The notes: a model not told the origin generated them from the sequence alone. A DNA stretch of 7,417 nt from Candidatus Methanomethylophilaceae archaeon (GCA_016296195.1 JAEDJU010000061.1:1-7417); one strand, 5' to 3'; positions 1 to 6,482 are shown, numbered from the stretch's first letter. A program made the numbers and translations.

Positions 1-1019
1 GAGGGGAACACGTTGACACCCCTGACAACGAGCATGTCGTCGGTCCTTCCGGAGATCCTCATGAGCCTGGGATGTGTCCTTCCACACTCACAAGGCTCCC
101 AATCCAGGGCGGAGATGTCACCGATCTTGTACCTGATCAGGGGGAATGCCTCCTTCTGAAGCATGGTGACGACGATCTCTCCCCTCTCTCCGTCTGCACA
201 GGGGTCCCCGTTCTCGTCGAGGATCTCCATGTAGCAGAGGTCGGCCCAGATGTGGAGTCCGTTCTGCTTCTCGCACTCGAGGAACATGGGGCCGTAGAAC
301 TCGCTGGCCCCGTAGCAGTTGTGGACGCGGACACCGGTCCTATCCTGGAGCTTCCTCCTCATGCTCTCGGACCATGGCTCCCCTCCGGCGATAGCGAGCC
401 TGACCTTGGTATCCCTCTGGATGTCTATGCCCTGCTGGTCGCAGACATCGGCGATGTGGAACATGTACGAGGGTGTACCCGCCCAGGTGGTCACGGGGAG
501 GTCCTGCATGAGCTGGATCTGCCTGGCGGTGTTGCCGGTTCCGATGGGTAGGACGGTGGCTCCGATCCTCTCGGCACCGTAGTGGACACCGAGTCCTCCG
601 GTGAAGAGGCCGTATCCGTGGAAGTTCTGGAGCATATCCTTCTTGCCCATTCCGAACGAGGTCATTCCCCTGGCGAGGGACTCGGTCCAGTTGTTGAGGT
701 CACCCTGGGTGTATCCTACAACGGTGGGCTTTCCGGTGGTTCCAGAGGAGACGTGGACCCTGACAAGTTCGTCGTAGGGCCTCACGAACAGCTTGTCGGG
801 ATAGTTGTCGCGGAGGTCGGTCTTCCTCATGAACGGGACCTGTCTGAACTTGTCGAAGCTGTCCACATCCTCGGGCAGGAGGTTAACCGACCTCATCTTC
901 TCGTGGATGAAGGGAGATTTGTCGTACATCTCGCGCAGCTTCGCCCTGAGGAGCCTGAGCTGGAGTTTCTCAAGTTCCTCGCGGGGCATGGTCTCGATCT
1001 CTTTGTTCCAGAAAGCCAT
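1..1019 (-). CDS. paaK: Phenylacetate--CoA ligase-type enzyme, PaaK1 (C-terminus cut by window edge)
   Basis: Acyl-adenylate-forming ligase that would activate phenylacetate or a related aryl acid with ATP and CoA in the cytoplasm. The ATG at 1019-1017 opens 339 complete codons that run off the left edge, where a family member of about 430 residues should continue for roughly 90 more. Visible motifs are the ATP-binding loop SSGTTGKPT (residues 91-99), GYGLFTGGLG (135-144), YGASEFYGP (236-244), the RYKIGD segment (296-301) with its conserved Asp, the ECGRTHPR segment (311-318) and the hinge GRTDDMLVVRG (324-334). All residues expected for adenylation up to the cut are present; the C-terminal catalytic Lys is out of view. 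A GGTG ribosome binding site lies 5 bases before the ATG and a TATA-like box (tttata, 1086-1081) about 62 bases before it. It is a diverged paralogue of the ligase at 3611-4909, differing mostly in pocket regions, so a different aryl acid is likely (inference). Confidence 0.93.
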   Translation of the reverse strand, partial: MAFWNKEIETMPREELEKLQLRLLRAKLREMYDKSPFIHEKMRSVNLLPEDVDSFDKFRQVPFMRKTDLRDNYPDKLFVRPYDELVRVHVSSGTTGKPTVVGYTQGDLNNWTESLARGMTSFGMGKKDMLQNFHGYGLFTGGLGVHYGAERIGATVLPIGTGNTARQIQLMQDLPVTTWAGTPSYMFHIADVCDQQGIDIQRDTKVRLAIAGGEPWSESMRRKLQDRTGVRVHNCYGASEFYGPMFLECEKQNGLHIWADLCYMEILDENGDPCADGERGEIVVTMLQKEAFPLIRYKIGDISALDWEPCECGRTHPRLMRISGRTDDMLVVRGVNVFP

Positions 1020-1080
1020 GTTCACACCGTCTGTCAAATGCTATCCTATAGCACGGATGGGAACAGTGTAGTGACCATAC

Positions 1081-1090
1081 TATAAAGTGA
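1081..1090 (-). promoter_or_regulatory. TATA-like promoter element for PaaK1
   Basis: On the minus strand the bases read tcactttata. The tttata core (1086-1081) resembles an archaeal TATA box. Initiation about 25 bases downstream would fall near 1058-1055 and give a leader of roughly 35-40 bases carrying the GGTG ribosome binding site. Assigned from position and composition only. Confidence 0.4.
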
Positions 1091-1194
1091 TGTTGGCCAT
1101 GTTGTACAGGTGCAAGTCGACCATCGAGATGGTGCGTCCATTAAACGTGTCAGCACAGATATCGCTCGGCCATCCAATTTCCGTCATCCGATCG

Positions 1195-1203
1195 TTTAAT
1201 ATT
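1195..1203 (+). promoter_or_regulatory. TATA-like element for the plus-strand membrane-protein pair
   Basis: tttaatatt lies about 62-70 bases before the ATG at 1265. Initiation near 1225 would leave a leader of about 40 bases containing the GGAGG site. The rest of the 1020-1264 intergenic region holds the opposite promoter, a small inverted repeat at 1120-1133, and no convincing gene. Confidence 0.3.
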
Positions 1204-1253
1204 CTACCGTGGAAATTGATTCGAGAGGACCCAGAATAGTATTATCCGAACAT

Positions 1254-1258
1254 GGAGG
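1254..1258 (+). promoter_or_regulatory. Strong Shine-Dalgarno site (GGAGG)
   Basis: GGAGG sits six bases before the ATG at 1265 and fixes that codon as the start. An ATG at 1252 is in another frame and is not a rival for this gene. Confidence 0.7.
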
Positions 1259-1264
1259 CATCAA

Positions 1265-1918
1265 ATGAGACGTGTCATTACGATTGCAACAATGACGACC
1301 GTAGCGATACTTGTCGTGGCATGCTGTGTAGCCACCATTGCATATCTTGATACCGATCATGATTCATTGGAGGCTGAACATATCGTGTACAGACCGACGG
1401 AATGGTCCAGGATGAACACCGAAGTGGGCGTTGGGGACGGTTCCCTCTGGATATCCGTGTTCCTGACCGATAAGGTCTATCAGGACATCCCTCGGTGGAA
1501 TCTGCGGGTGGACGTAGCGTACGGAAATATCGTTGATTACGATGTGGACAGATTGGAGATGGTTTTCAACCTTGATGGAACGAATGCCTTCATCGAATCG
1601 ATGGACCCCAGTGGGAGGGTTACGACCTCGACCTCGTTTAACGATCCGACCGAGACTAGGTCATACGACGGATGGTGCGGACTGGACTCGGCTGGAGTGA
1701 CATGGACGTTCTCCGGCTCCGATACACGTTCAGACCCGGGCACGATATCTGGTTCCGGTCCGACTTTCCGTGCGAACTCCGATGATGTGATGCACGTGGA
1801 CCTCAAAACGACACTTGTGTCCCAGGGATTCCAAAAGGATACTATCGAGGTGCATTGGACTGCGGATGTGTTCTTCGACGCTTGGGGGTACCCCTCCGTC
1901 GTTAAATTGAAGTCATGA
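1265..1918 (+). CDS. Membrane-anchored extracytoplasmic protein, function unknown
   Basis: 217-residue protein of no family I recognise. Residues 1-4 are positively charged (MRRV), followed by a hydrophobic helix (about 5-27) that acts as a signal peptide or N-terminal anchor. Two cysteines at 20-21 lie inside the helix, but I see no clean lipobox. The rest (about 30-217) is polar, rich in Thr, Ser, Asp and Val, and alternates in a way that suggests beta strands, as in an Ig-like or jelly-roll ectodomain outside the membrane. The start is fixed by GGAGG at 1254-1258. It is followed after 17 bases by a two-helix membrane protein and is probably co-transcribed with it. Base composition looks slightly less GC-rich than in the enzyme genes around it, which is common for fast-evolving surface proteins. 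Its stop overlaps an ATGATG, but that frame closes at once with TAA (1930-1932). Confidence 0.75.
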   Translation: MRRVITIATMTTVAILVVACCVATIAYLDTDHDSLEAEHIVYRPTEWSRMNTEVGVGDGSLWISVFLTDKVYQDIPRWNLRVDVAYGNIVDYDVDRLEMVFNLDGTNAFIESMDPSGRVTTSTSFNDPTETRSYDGWCGLDSAGVTWTFSGSDTRSDPGTISGSGPTFRANSDDVMHVDLKTTLVSQGFQKDTIEVHWTADVFFDAWGYPSVVKLKS

Positions 1919-1935
1919 TGTTGGATGTATAATCC

Positions 1936-2187
1936 ATGAAACAGAGGACGATGGCAGCCATCGGGATTGTGGTAACGATTCTGCTGATGACATTGCTCGC
2001 ATACACGGTATATCTGTTCATGGGCGATCCCAACAGCCCCACAGCGATGTTCGCCATGGCCAGCGTGTCCACGGGGATGATGACATTCCTGGTGATATTC
2101 GGTATCGTGTACACCAAACCCAAATCGGATTCGGACAGGTTCATGGAGTTGTATGGGGACAGGATAAACGAGGAAAAGAGAGAATGA
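1936..2187 (+). CDS. Small two-helix membrane protein, function unknown
   Basis: 83-residue protein with two predicted membrane helices (about 7-29 and 38-59), a short loop containing GDPNSP, and a charged C-terminal tail (about 60-83, ending NEEKRE) that is probably cytoplasmic. No enzyme motif is visible. The in-frame ATGs further upstream (1915, 1918) are cut off by TAA at 1930, so translation starts at 1936 or at the internal ATG at 1951; only a weak GGATG (1923-1927) precedes it. The 17-base gap to the secreted-protein gene suggests a two-gene unit, perhaps a surface protein and its membrane partner (inference). The gene ends at the terminator hairpin. Confidence 0.7.
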   Translation: MKQRTMAAIGIVVTILLMTLLAYTVYLFMGDPNSPTAMFAMASVSTGMMTFLVIFGIVYTKPKSDSDRFMELYGDRINEEKRE

Positions 2188-2217
2188 GGGGGTGTACCCC
2201 TCGTTTCAATGTTTTTA
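2186..2217. terminator. Hairpin terminator shared by two converging genes
   Basis: GAGGGG (2186-2191) pairs with CCCCTC (2197-2202) around a five-base loop. On the plus strand it is followed by a T-containing run (gtttcaatgttttta). On the minus strand it is followed by attctctctttt. It overlaps the stop codon of the small membrane protein and lies just beyond the stop of the SelB-like gene (2220-2218), so it can end transcription from either direction. Archaeal termination mainly needs the T-runs, so the hairpin may instead protect mRNA ends. Confidence 0.55.
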
Positions 2218-3180
2218 TCAGGGAAGGATGACGGATCCGGCGACCCTGAGCTTCCCGCCCTCGAGGTACATGATGATGGCCTTGTCACCGGGCTTGTGAA
2301 TGATGTCGCTGTCCAACTCGAAGGTGACCTCGGCGGACCTGAAGTCGGCACCGTTGTCAACTGCCGTCACGCGGCACGGGACCATCTGCATCCAGTGACC
2401 TATATGGAGGACCATTCCCTCCTTGAGTGCGGAGGGCCAGTACTTCACGAGAGAGACCTTTCCGGATACGGAACGGGTCATCTTCACGGAGGGGTCTGTG
2501 GTGACGACGAATCCCCTGTCCAGCTCATCGGACTCGATACCCCTGAGGGCGAGACCGACGTGGTCACCCTTGACACCGTCATCGGCGTCCAGGTCGTGCT
2601 TCTGGATGGATTTGAGGATGACCTCCCTCTTGATGGGGAAGACCGTCATCTTGTCGTGCTTCTTGAAGTGACCGTCGATGACGGATCCTAGGACGACGGT
2701 TCCGACACCTTTCACGTTGAAGTGGCTGTCCACAGGGCATGAACCGCATGTTCCGTCCCCTGCCTTCCTGCCCTCGGACTTCGCCATGGCGATGAGCTCC
2801 TCACGGAGTTTGATGGGGTCGTCCTCCCTGTACTCGTAACCCTCGAGGGAAGTTCCCGCCAGGAGGGGTTTGAGCTGCTCGGGCTGGATGTAGTTCTGCA
2901 GGATGATGAAACCCTTGTCGATTCCCAAGGAATCCACCATGACGATGGTCTCTCCGAGGAAGGAGTCGATCTTGTCCACCACGAGTATGACGAACTCGGA
3001 CATCCCCACAGAATAGAACAGGGACGACAGTTTGTCAGGGTATTTCGAGGGCTCGATCAGTGTGAAGGAATCTGTACCGGCCTTGTGGTCGTAGAACGTC
3101 ATGTCGGTGACGGTTACCTTCTTACCGATCTTTCCAGCGTAGTCCTTGGCTCCGACCACGGCTATGTTCAGGTTTCCCAT
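2218..3180 (-). CDS. Archaeal SelB-like (EF-Tu/SelB family) protein with a degenerate GTPase domain
   Basis: 320-residue paralogue of the SelB/EF-Tu translation factors, best matched to the archaeal SelB-like group (aSelBL). Residues 1-140 correspond to the G domain but lack its signatures. G1 reads GAKDYAGKI (10-18), with one residue too many before GK and no Thr/Ser after it. The DxPG position reads IEPS (42-45), and NKxD is replaced by QNYIQ (95-99). Domain 2 (about 147-230) is well kept: FNVKGVGTVVLGSVIDG (154-170), HDKMTVFP and GDHVGLALRG (205-214). Domain 3 (about 232-320) forms the last beta barrel. The C-terminal winged-helix domains of true SelB are absent. A CGSC motif (145-148) lies at the domain 1/2 border. 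Two bases separate its ATG from the ACT gene's stop, and GGGGAG precedes it, so it is the third gene of the ligase operon. It probably does not hydrolyse GTP; tRNA or RNP binding is possible. Family is confident, role is not. Confidence 0.85.
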   Translation of the reverse strand: MGNLNIAVVGAKDYAGKIGKKVTVTDMTFYDHKAGTDSFTLIEPSKYPDKLSSLFYSVGMSEFVILVVDKIDSFLGETIVMVDSLGIDKGFIILQNYIQPEQLKPLLAGTSLEGYEYREDDPIKLREELIAMAKSEGRKAGDGTCGSCPVDSHFNVKGVGTVVLGSVIDGHFKKHDKMTVFPIKREVILKSIQKHDLDADDGVKGDHVGLALRGIESDELDRGFVVTTDPSVKMTRSVSGKVSLVKYWPSALKEGMVLHIGHWMQMVPCRVTAVDNGADFRSAEVTFELDSDIIHKPGDKAIIMYLEGGKLRVAGSVILP

Positions 3181-3182
3181 GA

Positions 3183-3611
3183 TCAGATCTCCCCGTAGGT
3201 GATGAGCCTGATCCCCGCCTTCTCGAGGACCCCGACCGCCTTCTGGGGGTCATCTACCCTGATGAAGAAGGCCGCGGTGGTCTTGCCTGTGTAGGCGTAT
3301 CCGTAGTCGATGTTGATGCCGTTTGCACCGAATGCATCCGCGGCGGCGATGACGGATCCGGGAGTGTCGTCGATGACGACACCGATGACATCGGTCTTCT
3401 TGACGATGATGCCCCTGGACTTGAGGCGGTCGTATGCATCCTCGGGGTTGTCGACGATTGCCCTGAGGATACCGAACTCGGTGGACTCGGCCAGGTTGAA
3501 CGCCTTCATGTTGACGGAGCACTCCTTCATGATGGAGGCTATGTTGGCGAGACGTCCGGGCTCGTTGTTGACGAAAATGGAAAGCTGTGTGATTATCTTG
3601 CTGTCTGTCAT
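3183..3611 (-). CDS. Tandem ACT-domain protein (amino-acid-sensing regulator)
   Basis: 142-residue protein made of two ACT domains and nothing else. The first spans about 7-70, with the typical turn NNEPGRLANI (15-24). The second spans about 74-138, with DDTPGSVIAA (81-90) and GINIDYGYAY (98-107). ACT domains bind small ligands, usually amino acids, at domain interfaces. Stand-alone tandem ACT proteins are commonly encoded next to phenylacetate-CoA ligases in archaea and anaerobic bacteria, where an aromatic amino acid or related metabolite is the likely ligand (established association; ligand inferred). The ATG shares one base with the PaaK2 stop (TGATG), and GGATGATC just before it is a good archaeal ribosome binding site, so translation is probably coupled. 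No DNA-binding domain is seen, so control would be allosteric on the ligase rather than transcriptional. Confidence 0.9.
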   Translation of the reverse strand: MTDSKIITQLSIFVNNEPGRLANIASIMKECSVNMKAFNLAESTEFGILRAIVDNPEDAYDRLKSRGIIVKKTDVIGVVIDDTPGSVIAAADAFGANGINIDYGYAYTGKTTAAFFIRVDDPQKAVGVLEKAGIRLITYGEI

Positions 3612-4909
3612 CAGATCATCCTCTTATCGATTACTCTCTTCGCCTTACCCTCGAACCTGGGGAGTTCTCCGGGTGCCTTGAGCTCAACGGCCACAGCGAT
3701 GTTGAGGTATTTCTTCAGTTCGGACTCGATGTGGGCCCTGAGCTTGATCATGTCCTCGACCTTGTCGCTGAACGCCTCGGGCCTGATCTCCACCTGCAGG
3801 AGCATGTTGTCCAAGGCACCCTCGCGGGTCACATAGATCATGTACTGGTCTCCGACCTGTGGGATCTGCAGGAGCGTGTACTCGATCTGGGACGGGAAAA
3901 CATTGATTCCACGGATGATAAGCATGTCGTCGGTCCTTCCGGTGATCCTGCTGATCCTGGGGGAGGTCCTTCCGCACTCGCACTCCTCCTCCATCAGGGT
4001 GGTGACATCCTTGATCCTGTAACGGATCATGGGTATCGCCTCCTTCTTGAGCATGGTGACGACCATCTCACCCTTCTGTCCGGGTCCGAGGGACTCGCCG
4101 GTCTCGGGGTCGATGATCTCCACGTACATGATGTCCCCTGCGACGTGGATTCCCTTGCGCTCCTCGCACTCGGTGAACATGGGTCCCGCCTGTTCGGAGG
4201 TTCCGTAGATGTCGTAGGCCTTGATTCCCATGGATTCCTCGATGTGCTGCCTCATGCTCTCGCTCCAGGGCTCGGCTCCGAGGATGGCCTTCCTGAGCTT
4301 GGTGTCCCTGCGGATGTCGACACCCATCTTCTTGGCAACATCGCCGAGGTGGATGAGGTAGGAGGGTGTGCATGCGATGGCGGTGACACCGAGGTCCATC
4401 ATGAGCTCGATCTGCCTCTCCGTGTTACCGGTTCCGGTGGGCAGGACGGTGGCTCCGACCTTCTCCGCTCCGTAATGGAGTCCGAGTCCGCCCGTGAAGA
4501 GTCCGTATCCGTAGGAGACCTGGAGGGTGTCGTCGCGTCCGATACCGATGGAGGTGAGCGACCTGGCCAGGGCCTCGGTCCAGTACCCGAGGTCGTTCTC
4601 GGTGTATCCCACGAGGGTGGGCTTACCGGTGGTTCCGGACGAGACGTGGTATCTGACGATCTGGTTGTTGGGAACGCTGAACATCTTCGTGGGGTAGTTG
4701 TCACGGAGGTCCTGCTTGTACATGAAGGGCAGTTTGGATATGTCCTCGAGACAGTTGATGTCATCGGGATGTACGTTCTGTGCCCTCATCCTGTCGTGGT
4801 AGAACTGGTTGAAGGAGTACAGGTTGTTGACGAGCGTCTTGAGCTCACGATACTGGAGGGCCTTCAGATCCTCCAGGGGCATGCATTCGATGTTCGGGTT
4901 CCAGTACAT
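3611..4909 (-). CDS. paaK: Phenylacetate--CoA ligase-type enzyme, PaaK2 (complete)
   Basis: Complete 432-residue AMP-forming aryl-acid:CoA ligase, a normal length for the family. Motifs in order are the ATP loop SSGTTGKPT (90-98), YGYGLFTGGLG (133-143), YGTSEQAGP (235-243), RYRIKD (296-301), the ECGRTSPR segment, the hinge GRTDDMLIIRG (324-334), and the C-terminal domain ending EGKAKRVIDKRMI, whose Lys residues include the expected catalytic one. It should convert an aryl acid such as phenylacetate or indoleacetate, plus ATP and CoA, to aryl-CoA, AMP and pyrophosphate. I chose the ATG at 4909-4907; a TTG two codons earlier (4915) is possible but less likely. First gene of a three-gene operon (ligase, ACT, SelB-like) with 1-base overlap and 2-base gap, transcribed away from the MFS gene behind a TATA box at 4964-4955. 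In methanogens such ligases are linked to aryl-acid salvage for aromatic amino acids (family knowledge; substrate here unproven). Confidence 0.94.
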   Translation of the reverse strand: MYWNPNIECMPLEDLKALQYRELKTLVNNLYSFNQFYHDRMRAQNVHPDDINCLEDISKLPFMYKQDLRDNYPTKMFSVPNNQIVRYHVSSGTTGKPTLVGYTENDLGYWTEALARSLTSIGIGRDDTLQVSYGYGLFTGGLGLHYGAEKVGATVLPTGTGNTERQIELMMDLGVTAIACTPSYLIHLGDVAKKMGVDIRRDTKLRKAILGAEPWSESMRQHIEESMGIKAYDIYGTSEQAGPMFTECEERKGIHVAGDIMYVEIIDPETGESLGPGQKGEMVVTMLKKEAIPMIRYRIKDVTTLMEEECECGRTSPRISRITGRTDDMLIIRGINVFPSQIEYTLLQIPQVGDQYMIYVTREGALDNMLLQVEIRPEAFSDKVEDMIKLRAHIESELKKYLNIAVAVELKAPGELPRFEGKAKRVIDKRMI

Positions 4910-4954
4910 GGTCAATCCCCATTGTATATTATTGTCCTCACGTTAGCAACATCC

Positions 4955-4964
4955 TATATAAAAT
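4955..4964. promoter_or_regulatory. TATA box in the divergent ligase/MFS promoter region
   Basis: tatataaaat on the plus strand reads attttatata on the minus strand. It is the clearest archaeal TATA box in the window. For PaaK2 it predicts initiation near 4932 and a leader of about 22 bases. For the MFS gene it would predict initiation near 4987 and a leader of about 30 bases. A second T-rich element (ttttta, 4987-4992) could instead give the MFS gene a nearly leaderless transcript. I consider the PaaK2 assignment firmer. Confidence 0.5.
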
Positions 4965-5016
4965 CAAAGATGGTGGCATCGCATGGTTTTTACACTCCCG
5001 ACCATACGGACGTACC

Positions 5017-6420
5017 ATGGAAGGTCCTGACGAAGCCTCGGGCGGATACATCCTGGTCTACATCGTGATCGCATTGGCCATGTTCCTCGATGGTCTGGAT
5101 GGGACCATCGTGAACGTGGCGCTGCCGTCCATAGCGGAATCGTTCGGGATAGGTACCAGTGCATCCTCGTGGATCTCCACGGTGTACTTCCTGGTGATGG
5201 CCGGACTCATCCTCATCTTCGGTAAGGTGTGCGACAAGGGAGCTGTCAGGAAGGTGATGGTAGTGGGACTGCTCCTCTTCAGCGCATCGTCCCTCGCTTG
5301 CGGATTGTCCACATCCCTGTCGGAATTGATCGTCTTCAGAGCTGTGCAGGGTGTCGGAGCCTCCATGATAGCATCATCGTGCATGTTGGCGACAGTCGAG
5401 TTCCTGCCTCCGAGGAAGATAACGTTCGGTCTGTCCGTGTCACTGCTGGGATGGTCCCTGGGTGCCGCCGCCGGACCTGCACTCGGAGGGGTGCTGACCG
5501 AGACCCTGTCCTGGCATTGGATATTCCTGATCAACGTCCCGATAGGGGTTGTCGCCGCCATCGTCTGCATGAAAGCGTTCCCTAAGGACAGGGGCTTCGA
5601 CAGGACCGGATTCGACATCCGCGGCTCCGCGATGCTCTTCATCTGCATCGTGACGGGCCTCTTCGCTTTGGAGACCATCCCCTCCCACGGATTGTCCGTG
5701 ACCAATGGGGCCGCAGTGGTCGTGTGCCTGCTCTTCCTCGTCCTGTTCACCCGCCACAGCCTCGGATCGGGGAACGCGGTCCTGGACCTCCGTCTCTTCA
5801 GGATAAGACAGCTGACGTACGTGGTAGTCGTTCTGCTGCTGGTGAACGTGTGCTACATGGGTGCCCAGTATCTGTTCCCGTTCTTCCTCACAGTGGAGAT
5901 GGGTTATTCGGCTGTGGAATCGAGCATGCACATGCTGATTCCCGCGGTGACCATACTGGCTCTGTGCCTCTTCACTGGGAAGATGGCCGAGACCCGCGGG
6001 AACAGGGTGTTCTGCATCGTGGGTGGAGTGGTCCTGACGATCTTCTCCATAACAGCCTGCCTCATCTGCTCCGACACACCGTATCTGGTGATGATCTCCC
6101 TGGCCCTCCTGGGTCTGACATGGGGTATCTGCGGAGGTCCCATAGGAAGCCGTGTCATAGATTTCGTCCCCAAGGGGAAGGAAGGGGAGGGATCCTCCCT
6201 GATGACCTTCGTGATCTACCTGGGTTCGGCGATGGGGACCGCCCTGTTCTCGGGACTGTTCAGCCTAGGATCGAGTTCCTCCGGGACATCCATATCCGAA
6301 CTGGAACCGCCAGTCTTCATGGACGGATTCCTCTTCTCCATGGTCGCATGCGTGGTGATGTGCGTCATCCTGACGTTCCTGTCCTGGTATGTGCCGGAGA
6401 AGGGTGTATCCGGGGAATGA
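5017..6420 (+). CDS. MFS efflux transporter, DHA2 (14-helix, EmrB/QacA-like) family
   Basis: 467-residue inner-membrane transporter, probably a proton-driven exporter of drugs or other organic compounds. The length and about 14 hydrophobic helices fit DHA2. Motif D1 in helix 1 reads LDGTIVNVALP (27-37). Motif A between helices 2 and 3 is GKVCDKGAVRK (69-79). Motif B contains R108 in FRAVQGVGASM. The exporter motif C in helix 5 is AAGPALGG (151-158). A weak second copy of motif A, GKMAETRGNR (321-330), marks the C-terminal half. The start at 5017 is the first in-frame ATG; the ribosome binding site is poor. It is transcribed divergently from PaaK2 with 107 bases between, so a shared regulator or export of aryl acids is conceivable but unsupported. 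No terminator with a T-run follows; only a hairpin at 6438-6459. The substrate cannot be read from the sequence. Confidence 0.92.
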   Translation: MEGPDEASGGYILVYIVIALAMFLDGLDGTIVNVALPSIAESFGIGTSASSWISTVYFLVMAGLILIFGKVCDKGAVRKVMVVGLLLFSASSLACGLSTSLSELIVFRAVQGVGASMIASSCMLATVEFLPPRKITFGLSVSLLGWSLGAAAGPALGGVLTETLSWHWIFLINVPIGVVAAIVCMKAFPKDRGFDRTGFDIRGSAMLFICIVTGLFALETIPSHGLSVTNGAAVVVCLLFLVLFTRHSLGSGNAVLDLRLFRIRQLTYVVVVLLLVNVCYMGAQYLFPFFLTVEMGYSAVESSMHMLIPAVTILALCLFTGKMAETRGNRVFCIVGGVVLTIFSITACLICSDTPYLVMISLALLGLTWGICGGPIGSRVIDFVPKGKEGEGSSLMTFVIYLGSAMGTALFSGLFSLGSSSSGTSISELEPPVFMDGFLFSMVACVVMCVILTFLSWYVPEKGVSGE

Positions 6421-6437
6421 GACGGTGATATCCGCCT

Positions 6438-6459
6438 ATAGAAGGGTAAAGGCTTCTAT
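6438..6459 (+). other. 7-bp hairpin between the MFS and HEPN-like genes
   Basis: ATAGAAG (6438-6444) pairs perfectly with CTTCTAT (6453-6459) around an eight-base loop. No T-run follows, so it is not a typical terminator. Its left arm overlaps a TATA-like cctatagaa (6435-6443) placed about 40-48 bases before the next start, so it could be an operator or 5' leader structure. The pairing is seen directly; its role is unknown. Confidence 0.35.
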
Positions 6460-6482
6460 CCCATGATGCTCTTCCACTTCCC

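Noticed and set aside
582..1085. Open frame of 167 codons on the plus strand, antisense to PaaK1
   Set aside because: Same shadow effect as over PaaK2; the antisense frame of the paralogue is open in the same region, which reflects the shared ligase sequence.
1090..1239. 49-codon open frame (ATG at 1090, TAG at 1237) in the divergent intergenic region, with possible pyrrolysine read-through of TAG
   Set aside because: This length is near chance expectation, the product has no recognisable features, the frame overlaps the likely promoters of both flanking genes, and read-through would run out of frame into the secreted-protein gene.
2209..2691. Open frame of 160 codons antisense to the SelB-like gene
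   Set aside because: The opposite strand encodes conserved SelB-like domains 2 and 3, and this product shows no motif.
3731..5068. Long open frame (445 codons) on the plus strand, antisense to PaaK2
   Set aside because: It mirrors a clearly coding ligase with full motifs. Its product is a low-complexity mix of Asp, Gly, Val and Leu without motifs, as expected when a GC-biased gene is read in reverse.
5440..5931. Open frames antisense and in other phases across the MFS gene (for example 5058-5750 minus, 5724-6428 plus)
   Set aside because: The MFS frame carries all DHA2 motifs and membrane helices, while the alternative products are charged or proline/arginine-rich without motifs.
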